Shown: positions 1 to 5,832, counted from the first letter of the stretch. The stretch is DNA of 7,507 nt from Planctomycetota bacterium (GCA_024278285.1 JAJRTM010000885.1:1-7507), one strand, 5' to 3'. A program made the numbers and translations. Notes: generated from the letters alone by a model not told the origin.

Positions 1-58
1 CACAGAAAGCGTCCCCCATTGAAGAAAACCTTTGCACAGACAGTAGTTATGAATAATT

Positions 59-101
59 GAACGGTATTGCCGTTAAACGAACCGTTCCAATTAAAATTTT
101 T
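59..101 (+). terminator. Possible terminator or alternative-hairpin element
   Basis: GAACGGT (59-65) pairs perfectly with ACCGTTC (81-87) across a 15-base loop, and a run ending in TTTTT follows around 97-101. The same left arm (AACGG, 60-64) can pair instead with CCGTT at 70-74, so two mutually exclusive hairpins are possible. This could end transcription of a gene lying left of the window. The stem is short and only moderately GC-rich, and nothing to the left is visible, so the call is weak. Confidence 0.3.
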
Positions 102-135
102 CTTCTTTGTGTCTTCGTGCCTTAGTGGTAATTAT
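101..135. repeat. Degenerate CTTCGTG/CTTAGTG low-complexity repeat
   Basis: The stretch reads as successive near-copies of an octamer-like unit (tttgtgt, cttcgtgc, cttagtgg). Similar strings recur in intergenic DNA of many environmental bacterial genomes as dispersed repeats. That comparison is from memory, not from a search. It explains the spurious GTG-initiated open frame across this region. Confidence 0.4.
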
Positions 136-389
136 AATTTTGGGTTGCGGCAATGCCGCGCTGGGTGCTCTGTGGCTAAAGCTTATTTGGTTCCGGCTAC
201 GCCGGGTTAAAGATCTAAAACACGGTTTGGAATTCTCAATCGAGCAAACTTTTGTCACAATAGGTTTCTTGGGTGTGCTGCTGGAGCTATTTGATTACCA
301 TGCGTTTGTATGAAAAGCGGTGCCGAGATAGATTCGTCACCTGATTTTCTCAATAAAACATATAACGTAGCCTGAACAGGCAATGGCCC

Positions 390-1133
390 ATGGATGATAA
401 ATACTGGTATCTGAAGCGATGCGAATTGTTTGAGCAACTTCAGGGAACTCAAATTGCCCGGCTCGAAGCACAATCGCAGGTGCGGGTTTTTGATCGAAAA
501 TCGCTGGTCTACCTTCCTGATGATGAATCGGATTCTGTCTTGTTATTGGTCAGCGGTCGTGTACGAATTTATCATATTACCACAGAGGGGAAAGAGGCAC
601 TGCTGGCGTTTATCGATCCGGGTGAATTATTCGGAGAACTGACAATCATCGGTCAAAGCGAGCGGGAAGAATTTGCAGAGACGATGGAGAAGTCTCAAAT
701 TGTTAAAATCCCGGCGGCAACGATTCGTGAACTGATGGCTGAAAATCCGAATGTCACTTTTGGTATCACCAAGCTGATCGGCTTGCGGCGACAGCGATTT
801 GAGCGCAGGTTAAAATCGTTAATGTTTCAGCCAAACCGGGACCGCTTAATCTTCCTGCTGCTGGAACTGGCTGAACGGTATGCCGTTTTGCATCCTGATG
901 GAATCGCGCTGCGAATCCGACTTTCCCATCAGGAAATGGCTAACATTATCGGCAGTACCCGCGAAACAGTGACCGTTGTGCTGGGCGAATTACAGCAGGA
1001 AGGTTTACTGGAAGTGAAAAGGCGGCAAGTCATTCTGAAAAACCTGGAACGCCTGGCAACTTCCATCGGAGCAAAACCACCAGATCTTCCAGGGAGTTCT
1101 ACAAATCAAGCTTTCCGCACGGGAGATACCTGA
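390..1133 (+). CDS. Crp/Fnr-family transcriptional regulator
   Basis: A 247-residue cytoplasmic DNA-binding regulator. An N-terminal cyclic-nucleotide-binding-like beta-roll spans about residues 10-110, with the FGEL motif at 81-84. A long dimerisation helix follows (about 115-145), then a C-terminal winged helix-turn-helix at about 175-215. The recognition helix carries TRETV (190-194), matching the Arg-Glu-Thr-Val of E. coli CRP, in which the Arg and Glu contact the TGTGA half-site. Where CRP has Arg-Ser in the phosphate cassette, this protein reads Arg-Glu (92-93), so cAMP binding is doubtful and the ligand is unknown. It has a single cysteine (residue 11), which argues against an FNR-type iron-sulfur cluster. 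I chose the ATG at 390 because an AGG at 378-380 lies 9 bases upstream, and the ATG at 383 runs into a stop. The last 20 or so residues look like a disordered tail. A matching operator lies downstream at 1254-1269. Confidence 0.9.
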   Translation: MDDKYWYLKRCELFEQLQGTQIARLEAQSQVRVFDRKSLVYLPDDESDSVLLLVSGRVRIYHITTEGKEALLAFIDPGELFGELTIIGQSEREEFAETMEKSQIVKIPAATIRELMAENPNVTFGITKLIGLRRQRFERRLKSLMFQPNRDRLIFLLLELAERYAVLHPDGIALRIRLSHQEMANIIGSTRETVTVVLGELQQEGLLEVKRRQVILKNLERLATSIGAKPPDLPGSSTNQAFRTGDT

Positions 1134-1253
1134 AATCATGTCGATAAATGAATTCAGACAGACCTTTGATATTTTATTTCGAATCGAGTGAAGAACAGGG
1201 AATATCAGTTTTAACACGGTTATTTTTTTATTTTCTGGGATGTTTATCATCAG

Positions 1254-1269
1254 TGTGAAATAGCTCACA
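1254..1269 (+). promoter_or_regulatory. CRP-type operator (perfect TGTGA-N6-TCACA)
   Basis: TGTGAAATAGCTCACA is a perfect match to the core CRP consensus, and the arms extend one base further on each side (GTGTGA...TCACAC, 1253-1270). Its centre (1261.5) lies about 42-44 bases before the predicted transcription start of the 1334 gene, which is the class II activator position (-41.5). The Crp/Fnr protein encoded just upstream keeps the residues that read this half-site. Binding by that protein is an inference. Confidence 0.75.
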
Positions 1270-1292
1270 CACATTTTTTTCAAGAATGTCAA

Positions 1293-1298
1293 TATACT
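1293..1298 (+). promoter_or_regulatory. Predicted -10 box of the zinc-finger membrane protein gene
   Basis: TATACT differs from the sigma-70 -10 consensus at one position. No good -35 hexamer is present: the six bases at 17-base spacing (1270-1275, CACATT) are poor and abut the CRP-type operator. That is what an activator-dependent class II promoter looks like. The predicted transcription start is about 1303-1305, leaving a leader of about 30 bases. Confidence 0.55.
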
Positions 1299-1333
1299 AC
1301 ATAGGGCAAATTTTTTTTTGACGAGGCATTCTC

Positions 1334-1783
1334 ATGACAACGACAAAAACATCAGATCAATCTGAATGGACCGACTGCCAGGGGGGTGAAATCTCTGGGA
1401 TGGCCCGACGACTGAAAGCTCAGCGAGCCATTTCACGACGTAAGCAAATCATGCAGTCACTTTCCATTGCAGCCGGCTTGCTCGTGATGGTTGGCGTCGG
1501 CTGGATGATGCTTCCTGGAGACCCGCCCGCAGGCGGTAACCACGGAGGCATTGCCTGCAGCGAAGTCGTTAAAAACGGCAAGCAATACGTCTTGCATCAA
1601 CTGGATCCCGAACTGGCTGAACGTATTAATGCACATCTTGGCAAATGCGAAAACTGCCAACGAAAACTGACCATGCTGCGTCAGCGACTTGGGCTAAGAC
1701 CCGCAACAAAGCCCAAAACAGAATCCGAGGAGCAAGCCGTTGTTGCGACATCAGCAACAATTGCAGCAATAATGCTTCCATAA
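1334..1783 (+). CDS. Small membrane protein with ZAS-like (zf-HC2) zinc finger, putative anti-sigma-type protein
   Basis: A 149-residue protein. Residues 1-40 are polar and end in a strongly basic stretch (24-37). One transmembrane segment follows at about 42-60. After a Pro/Gly linker comes a ZAS-like motif: Cys75-Ser-Glu-Val, an Asp-Pro-Glu-Leu helix start at 91-94, then His101-x3-Cys105-x2-Cys108. This matches the spacing of zinc-binding anti-sigma domains (C-x25-H-x3-C-x2-C). In typical ZAS anti-sigma factors the zinc domain comes first and is cytoplasmic. Here the membrane segment comes first, and the positive-inside rule would place the finger outside the cytoplasm, so a classical anti-sigma role is not assured. 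The C-terminal tail (121-149) is low complexity. The ATG at 1334 is supported by GAGG at 1323-1326, 7 bases upstream. A CRP-type operator and -10 box precede it. The nearest sigma gene in the window (6017-6571) is far away and on the opposite strand. Confidence 0.75.
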   Translation: MTTTKTSDQSEWTDCQGGEISGMARRLKAQRAISRRKQIMQSLSIAAGLLVMVGVGWMMLPGDPPAGGNHGGIACSEVVKNGKQYVLHQLDPELAERINAHLGKCENCQRKLTMLRQRLGLRPATKPKTESEEQAVVATSATIAAIMLP

Positions 1784-2009
1784 TGTTTGTTGCGTTTGAA
1801 TTGTTTAACGATAAGGCGAAGGCGACAAAATCGCATTACAGGACTTTGCAGTCGTGAAGAAAAAATAATCACACCAACGTTTGCAGAAAAACAGAATCCT
1901 CAAATCAAACCAACTCTCGACCATTTGGCATTCTTTATTCATCAGCCGTTGGCCGTTCCTTTCATCGTCGCATGAACCGGACAGGAAAGCAGGCGTTAGG
2001 AAAAAGTAA

Positions 2010-2029
2010 GTTAGGCTTTCCAGCCTGAC
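2010..2029 (+). repeat. REP-like palindromic unit A, copy 1
   Basis: GTTAGGCTTTCCAGCCTGAC is a near-perfect palindrome: GTTAGGCT pairs with AGCCTGAC with one G-T wobble around a 4-base loop. An inverted copy with one difference lies 80 bases downstream (2110-2129). Paired, inverted, intergenic hairpin units are typical of REP/BIME-type elements. Confidence 0.6.
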
Positions 2030-2109
2030 AAATCCGGTTTCTAAAATAATCAACTGTCGATTAACCAGCGAACTCAAAATGACTATTTGAAAAGCTTCCG
2101 AGTTATTGC

Positions 2110-2129
2110 GTCAGGCTAGAAAGCCTAAC
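2110..2129 (-). repeat. REP-like palindromic unit A, copy 2 (inverted)
   Basis: This 20-base unit is the reverse complement of 2010-2029 at 19 of 20 positions and can itself fold as a short hairpin. Together the two copies could form a long stem enclosing the 80 bases between them. Confidence 0.6.
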
Positions 2130-2143
2130 CGACGAGTTTTCAG

Positions 2144-2189
2144 AATATCCTGCCACTTATGCGCAGCATTTCATCGATAAGAGACTAAA
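2144..2189 (+). repeat. Direct repeat D, copy 1
   Basis: This 46-base stretch aligns with 5974-6021 in the same orientation, with only a few substitutions and two small gaps. The first 15 bases (AATATCCTGCCACTT) are identical, and both copies end in ACTAAA. It contains an imperfect hairpin (ATCCTGC with GCAGCAT, one mismatch). Confidence 0.65.
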
Positions 2190-2250
2190 CAGGTCGCTTT
2201 CCCGATGATCTGTTCGGTTAGCTTCAAAAGTGAGTCATGACCATTTTCAT

Positions 2251-2335
2251 CAGCCCAGTGTTAACCCCCTGGTAGCTGTGCTGTCATGTTGCTGGTAGCC
2301 AATCTATACTCGTAAGTTACCAGGGTCATCACTGA
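2251..2335 (-). repeat. Inverted repeat C, copy 1 (about 85 bp)
   Basis: The reverse complement of this stretch aligns end to end with 5626-5709, at roughly 80 percent identity by eye. The ends are best conserved: 13 identical bases at one end and 23 at the other. The element is itself a fold-back: CAGTG and CCCTGGTA near one end pair with TACCAGGG and CACTG near the other. The more variable middle fits a loop. This looks like a small non-autonomous element rather than gene debris. Confidence 0.7.
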
Positions 2336-2396
2336 GCCAGCTCGCCTGAAACTTGTTTAGTTCAAGCTACGCCGAGTGAGGAGTCATGCAGTAAAC

Positions 2397-3761
2397 TCAT
2401 ATTTCAAACGGGGGGTATTGTCCAAAAACCAGAAATGCGACATTGAAATAGATGATGACGCCAGCAACATCCACCAATGCAGCGATTAACGGCGTTGACA
2501 TGTAAGCGGGGTCAACGTGAAAAGAGTGGACAATAATTGGTAGCGCCGCTCCTGCGACCGATGCCATCACAACCACCAGAAAGACGGTCGTTGAAACAAC
2601 GATTGCTGGTTCTATTTTTCCTGTCAATAACCAGGCAGCCCCAAAAGAGACCGCTCCGACGGTTCCGCCGAGCAGGGCGCTGAGAAAAAGTTCCCGGTAA
2701 ATGATTTCCAGTGCGTTACCACCTTTGAGAGAAAAATGCTCGCGAGCCAAAGCCGAAATTACCAGCGCAGCAGATTGAGAGCCCGCGTTTCCGCCACTGG
2801 CTAACACCAAAGGCAAAAACATAATCAACCAGCTATCGGAATCCCCTGCTTCAAAAAACTGCAACACCCAGGCCGTTATTACCGATGCTCCCAAAAGGAA
2901 AAAGAGCCAGACCCCTCGTTTTTTTGCCAACGTAAGCATCGGCGTTGAAAGGTAAGAATCTTCGAGTGGCTCGACCGCAGCCAGCCTGTGCTGATCTTCT
3001 TCCGCTTCGTCTTCAAGAATATCGGTCGCATCATCATGTGTGACAATACCAACGAGCCGGTTCGCATCATCAACAACTGGGATCGCGAGAAAACCATACT
3101 TGTCGATATCACGAGCAACTTTTTCCTGATCCTCATCGACCCGCACCGAAATAACATCACGGGTCATAATTTCAGACAATTTCTGATCCGGTCGAGCCAG
3201 GATCAGTTTTCGCATCGTGAGAAAACCGAGCAGATGTCGGTGTTCATCAATAATGTAGATGTAATAAATCGTTTCCCGGTCCGGGGCTTGCTGCCGAAGT
3301 CGTTCAAATGCTTCCCTGACGGTAATATCTTTGGGAAGCGAAGCGTACTCGGTCGTCATGATCGAGCCAGCTGAATCCTCGGGATACGAAAGCAGTTTTC
3401 GGATATCGGTCCGCTCGGCTTGCGCAACTAGCGGTAGGATTGTTTCAACATGGTCGGGATTTAATCGTTCCAGTAAATCGACACGATCATCCGGTGCCAT
3501 TTCTTCAAGCAGCCGGGATAATCGATCCCGGTCCATCAAGTCCACCAACTCAACCTGAAAAGGAAGCGTAAAGTACTCAAAGATTTCAACCAGCTGCGGC
3601 AAGCTGCATAGGGAAAGAACCCGCAGTGCTTCTTCGGGCGTGACTTCAATAAGAATCTCAGCAGAGACAGCCGGGAAGAGAGCTTCGCAAAACTCCTTCA
3701 TCCCCTGCTCGTCATTTTCTGCCAGCATTAAACGCAAATCTGGAAGTAGCAGTTGATACAT
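2397..3761 (-). CDS. mgtE: Magnesium transporter MgtE
   Basis: A 454-residue inner-membrane magnesium channel, full length (T. thermophilus MgtE has about 450 residues). The family acts as a dimer, and its cytoplasmic domains close the pore when internal magnesium is high. The alpha-helical MgtE N domain covers about residues 5-128. Two CBS domains follow at about 130-255, and a connecting helix leads to five transmembrane segments at about 283-450. The signature GGNAGSQS is at 323-330. The DPA motif is at 417-419, with a conserved Pro at 424. Asp431 in the last helix sits where the pore magnesium-binding Asp of the family lies. The acidic run at 250-256 (EDEAEED) suits magnesium sensing. The ATG at 3761 is preceded by GGGAG (3769-3773) at 7-base spacing. 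A strong terminator separates it from rpsI upstream, so it probably has its own promoter within 3762-3812, though I see no clear hexamers. No magnesium riboswitch is recognisable in so short a leader. Confidence 0.95.
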   Translation of the reverse strand: MYQLLLPDLRLMLAENDEQGMKEFCEALFPAVSAEILIEVTPEEALRVLSLCSLPQLVEIFEYFTLPFQVELVDLMDRDRLSRLLEEMAPDDRVDLLERLNPDHVETILPLVAQAERTDIRKLLSYPEDSAGSIMTTEYASLPKDITVREAFERLRQQAPDRETIYYIYIIDEHRHLLGFLTMRKLILARPDQKLSEIMTRDVISVRVDEDQEKVARDIDKYGFLAIPVVDDANRLVGIVTHDDATDILEDEAEEDQHRLAAVEPLEDSYLSTPMLTLAKKRGVWLFFLLGASVITAWVLQFFEAGDSDSWLIMFLPLVLASGGNAGSQSAALVISALAREHFSLKGGNALEIIYRELFLSALLGGTVGAVSFGAAWLLTGKIEPAIVVSTTVFLVVVMASVAGAALPIIVHSFHVDPAYMSTPLIAALVDVAGVIIYFNVAFLVFGQYPPFEI

Positions 3762-3812
3762 CCTGTTTCTCCCGATTTGCGAGGCATAAAACTGAGGTTG
3801 AAAAGATGAAGC

Positions 3813-3845
3813 AAAAAAAATCCCCGGACGAATTTTCGACCGAGG
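3813..3845 (-). terminator. Intrinsic terminator of the rplM-rpsI operon
   Basis: Read on the minus strand, CCTCGGTCGAA pairs with TTCGTCCGGGG across a two-base AA loop (11 positions with one T-T mismatch and one G-T wobble). A run of eight T residues follows one base later. Strictly the apex would open to a larger loop in RNA. The stem is GC-rich at its base and lies 37 bases after the rpsI stop codon, so it should end ribosomal-operon transcription before mgtE. Confidence 0.8.
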
Positions 3846-3870
3846 AGAATAGTAATGACAAAGCCGACTG

Positions 3871-3900
3871 AAAACCAGTTCTTACCGTTTTGAGAACTGG
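3871..3900 (-). terminator. Hairpin overlapping the rpsI stop codon
   Basis: On the minus strand CCAGTTCT (3893-3900) pairs perfectly with AGAACTGG (3875-3882) across a 10-base loop, and TTTT follows. The left arm encodes the last residues of S9 and the loop contains most of the stop codon. It lies just before the stronger terminator at 3813-3845. It could be a weak first terminator or a 3'-end stabilising structure. Confidence 0.5.
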
Positions 3901-4703
3901 AAGCTCTTACGGGCTTTGGCCTGACCATATTTTTTACGTTCGACCATTCGACTGTCACGGGTGAGGTAACCACCTTCAGCCAATGTTGGGTGATTGGTAG
4001 GATTCTTCACCTGAAGTGCTCTGGCAATCCCAAGAACAACCGCGCCGGTCTGACCAGTAATTCCGCCTCCATGGACACGCACCCAGATATCAACTTTGCC
4101 CAACTCTTCGACGGCATTCAAAGGTGCTTTGATCATTTTCTGATCACGTTCCAGGCAGAAGTAATCTTCGAGAGGGCGACCATTGACGACAAACTCGCCA
4201 TTGCCATCTTTAATGCGAACACGAGCCACGGATGTTTTTCGACGCCCGGTTCCCATCGCAGTTCCGAACTTATCGATACGACCACGAATTGTCGGCTCGA
4301 CATAAGGCTTTTCTTCAACCTCTTCTTCTGAACCATCTTCCACATCAGATTCCGATTCACCCAGTGTCAACTGAGGAGCAGATACTTCCTGCTCTGTCGA
4401 TTCTTCTTGCGGTGCAGCAACTTCTTCGGCAGATGTTTCTTCAGCAACGGGTGTTTCTTCAGCGGTCTCAATCACAACTTCGACTGTTTCTACGACCTCG
4501 ACTGTTTCCACAACCTCAACTGGTTCAACAACTTCAACTGGTTCAACAACTTCAACAACAGTCTCTTCAGCCGCAGGTGCTGATTCTTCTGCAGATACAG
4601 TCTCTTCGGGTGCAGGTACAGTTTCTTCTGCAGGAGTTTGTTCCGCAGCGGCTTGTTCTTCGTTCTGGTCGTCTTGGGGAAGTTCCGTATTCATTAAGTC
4701 CAT
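3882..4703 (-). CDS. rpsI: 30S ribosomal protein S9 with long acidic N-terminal extension
   Basis: A small-subunit ribosomal protein that contacts the P-site tRNA through its C-terminal tail. The conserved S9 core covers about residues 147-273, the usual length of bacterial S9 (about 130). It has GTGRRKTSVARV at 151-162, VNGRPLEDYF at 173-182, HGGGITGQTGA at 211-221 and the terminal KKYG...ARKSFQFSKR. Ahead of it lies an extension of about 145 residues rich in Glu, Val, Ala, Thr and Pro, almost free of Lys and Arg. It includes a hexapeptide repeat (EVVEPV/EVVETV) at 51-77. The extension must be disordered and strongly negative on an otherwise basic RNA-binding protein. The start is uncertain: ATG codons at 4703 and 4694 are in frame, and neither has a strong Shine-Dalgarno sequence. 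It lies 61 bases after rplM in the usual rplM-rpsI order. Confidence 0.95.
   Translation of the reverse strand: MDLMNTELPQDDQNEEQAAAEQTPAEETVPAPEETVSAEESAPAAEETVVEVVEPVEVVEPVEVVETVEVVETVEVVIETAEETPVAEETSAEEVAAPQEESTEQEVSAPQLTLGESESDVEDGSEEEVEEKPYVEPTIRGRIDKFGTAMGTGRRKTSVARVRIKDGNGEFVVNGRPLEDYFCLERDQKMIKAPLNAVEELGKVDIWVRVHGGGITGQTGAVVLGIARALQVKNPTNHPTLAEGGYLTRDSRMVERKKYGQAKARKSFQFSKR
4473..4553 (-). repeat. 18-bp tandem coding repeat in rpsI
   Basis: Four full copies and a partial one of an 18-bp unit encode EVVEPV, EVVEPV, EVVETV, EVVETV and EVV (residues 51-77 of S9). Neighbouring units are nearly identical in DNA as well as protein, which suggests recent expansion by slippage or unequal exchange. 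Copy number may vary between strains. Confidence 0.8.
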
Positions 4704-4764
4704 CCGAAAAATGTTTCAGGAAATCTGATATAAGTGTGTCAGGTAGGGTTAAATCAGTTTTGTT

Positions 4765-5271
4765 TTACGATTTACAACGGTCCAGCAAATGCTCCGGCAT
4801 CGGCTCAGGTTGCTGTGCCTGATGCCCGTGATTTGGTCCAACACAAAGTTTAAGGCGTTTGAGCATTGTCGTGGCCAATTTGTTTTTGGGCAGCATCCTG
4901 CGAACAGCTTCCTCAAGAATCTTTTCAGGATGTTTTTCGAGCATGACCAACCCAGTCGTTATTCTTCGCCCACTGGGATAGCCACTGTATCTTTCGTAAG
5001 TTTTGTCTGCAAACTTTTTTGTGAACCGAGGATGTTCATCGTGAGCCATTTCCGGGCCGGAAAAGCGAACTTTTTCGACATTGGTCACGACTACATAATC
5101 CCCCGTATTGACGTGAGGCGTGTAGCCCGGCTTATGTTTTCCCATTAAAACCATCGCAATCGCAGAGGCAAACCGTCCTACGATTTGACCATCGCCATCG
5201 ACATGATACCATCCTGGGACAAAAGTTTCGTTTTTTGCAACTGTTGTTCGCTGTACAAGTTCTACTGCCAT
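4765..5271 (-). CDS. rplM: 50S ribosomal protein L13
   Basis: A large-subunit ribosomal protein that binds 23S rRNA early in assembly. At 168 residues it is slightly longer than the usual 142-150, with an extra N-terminal stretch (1-18) and a short C-terminal tail (157-168). Family signatures in order: W21-Y-H-V-D, GRFAS (32-36), MGKHKPGYTPHVNTGDYVVV (43-62), YSGYPSG (95-101), AVRRMLPKN (122-130) and VGPNHGHQAQQPE (144-156). Most bacteria have GMLP where this protein has RMLP. It is the first gene of the rplM-rpsI operon. The ATG at 5271 fits the family start. The only Shine-Dalgarno-like sequence is a weak GGCGAG (5274-5279) very close to the start. Confidence 0.96.
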   Translation of the reverse strand: MAVELVQRTTVAKNETFVPGWYHVDGDGQIVGRFASAIAMVLMGKHKPGYTPHVNTGDYVVVTNVEKVRFSGPEMAHDEHPRFTKKFADKTYERYSGYPSGRRITTGLVMLEKHPEKILEEAVRRMLPKNKLATTMLKRLKLCVGPNHGHQAQQPEPMPEHLLDRCKS

Positions 5272-5283
5272 TGCTCGCCACTT

Positions 5284-5321
5284 ACTATTTCTAATCGTAA
5301 ACTATATTTCTAATCGCAAAC
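5284..5321 (-). repeat. Tandem duplication upstream of rplM
   Basis: The 12-mer TATTTCTAATCG occurs at 5286-5297 and again at 5305-5316, a period of 19 bases. The similarity continues on both sides (ACTA before, AAAC after). It lies 13-50 bases before the rplM start codon, so it sits in the leader or core promoter. It could be a duplicated promoter element or a regulator site, and I cannot tell which. Confidence 0.55.
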
Positions 5322-5625
5322 GCATTATCTATCTGCGCAACTCAAGCTATTCGGTCCCTCTTGGACAAACCGGGGCCGGTAAAACGCCAGAGGATAACGA
5401 GTTCGCTTCTTACGTTCAATCCTTGAAGGCACTGTTTTTTGACGCATTTAAGAAACTGATTCGAAAACAGCGGGTCAAACTGGTCGGGATCGAAAAATCA
5501 GCAGCAGATAATGTTTCAAATTCGCTGCAATCAACCAGAAATTCACCATATTGGCTGAAAATAGCCCCCCGCTTTGCTTGTAGTTCCCTAACACCGGATA
5601 AACCGGAGCCAAACAGCGATCAGGG

Positions 5626-5709
5626 TCAGTGATGACCCGGGTAACTTTCGAGTGCCGATTGGCTGCCGATCTGTAACAGCAGAGTAACCAGGGGGTTAAC
5701 ACTGGGCTG
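5626..5709 (+). repeat. Inverted repeat C, copy 2 (about 84 bp)
   Basis: This is the counterpart of 2251-2335 in the opposite orientation. The outer 13 bases (TCAGTGATGACCC) and the inner 23 bases ending in CACTGGGCTG are identical between copies, and the middle is variable. The two copies lie about 3.4 kb apart and bracket mgtE, rpsI and rplM. Confidence 0.7.
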
Positions 5710-5784
5710 GTAAATAACTCAGAAAATGAGGAAGTTAGGGTGTTTTCGTGTTGAGAAACTGTTACAAGAAATAACGGTTTCGCG

Positions 5785-5807
5785 TGCCACGGCTCTGTGA
5801 GCCGTGC
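5785..5807 (+). repeat. REP-like palindromic unit B, copy 1
   Basis: The core CACGGCTCTGTGAGCCGTG is a perfect 8-bp-stem hairpin with a three-base loop. The whole 23-base unit recurs exactly, in inverted orientation, at 5857-5879. Confidence 0.7.
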
Positions 5808-5832
5808 TGCGTTGGGGTGAGAATATCTTGCT

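Larger units (their letters stand above)
1..389. other. Non-coding leader region before the Crp/Fnr gene
   Basis: I see no credible gene here. The only open frame of any length (107-313) starts on a GTG inside a low-complexity stretch and resembles no family I know. The region holds a terminator-like hairpin near its left edge (59-101) and a TTCGTG/TTAGTG-type degenerate repeat (101-135). It also holds a small GC-rich palindrome (CCGGCTACGCCGG, about 192-204). The stretch just before the regulator gene has a TATAAC hexamer (361-366) that could serve as a -10 box, but no convincing -35 hexamer lies at the right distance, so I do not call a promoter. Confidence 0.6.
1784..2396. other. Repeat-rich intergenic island 1
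   Basis: No credible gene lies here. The short open frames on both strands have no recognisable family character and overlap repeats. The left part (1784-1990) shows nothing I can identify apart from a weak GACT/AGTC hairpin after the zinc-finger gene. The right part carries an inverted pair of palindromic units (2010-2029 and 2110-2129). It also carries one copy of a 46-bp direct repeat shared with island 2 (2144-2189) and one copy of an 85-bp repeat found inverted in island 2 (2251-2335). The genes on either side converge here: the zinc-finger gene ends at 1783 and mgtE ends at 2397. No strong intrinsic terminator for mgtE is evident. Confidence 0.6.

Noticed and set aside
107..313. 68-residue open frame with a hydrophobic N-terminus
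   Set aside because: It starts on a GTG inside a degenerate low-complexity repeat, has no ribosome binding site and no family character.
1005..1292. 95-residue minus-strand open frame across the end of the Crp/Fnr gene
   Set aside because: It is antisense to the regulator's winged-helix end and runs through the operator and promoter, with no domain signal.
1787..2077. Short open frames on both strands after the zinc-finger gene
   Set aside because: They have low-quality composition, overlap each other and end in repeat unit A. They are probably chance frames.
2988..3374. 128-residue plus-strand open frame
   Set aside because: It lies wholly antisense to mgtE, which has clear MgtE domains and motifs.
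4232..4822. 196-residue plus-strand open frame rich in Gln and Leu
   Set aside because: It is antisense to rpsI, and its Gln/Leu runs are the complement of the acidic repeat of S9.
5423..5632. 69-residue plus-strand open frame upstream of repeat C
   Set aside because: It has no family similarity that I recognise, overlaps the opposing frame and repeat sequence, and has no supporting context.
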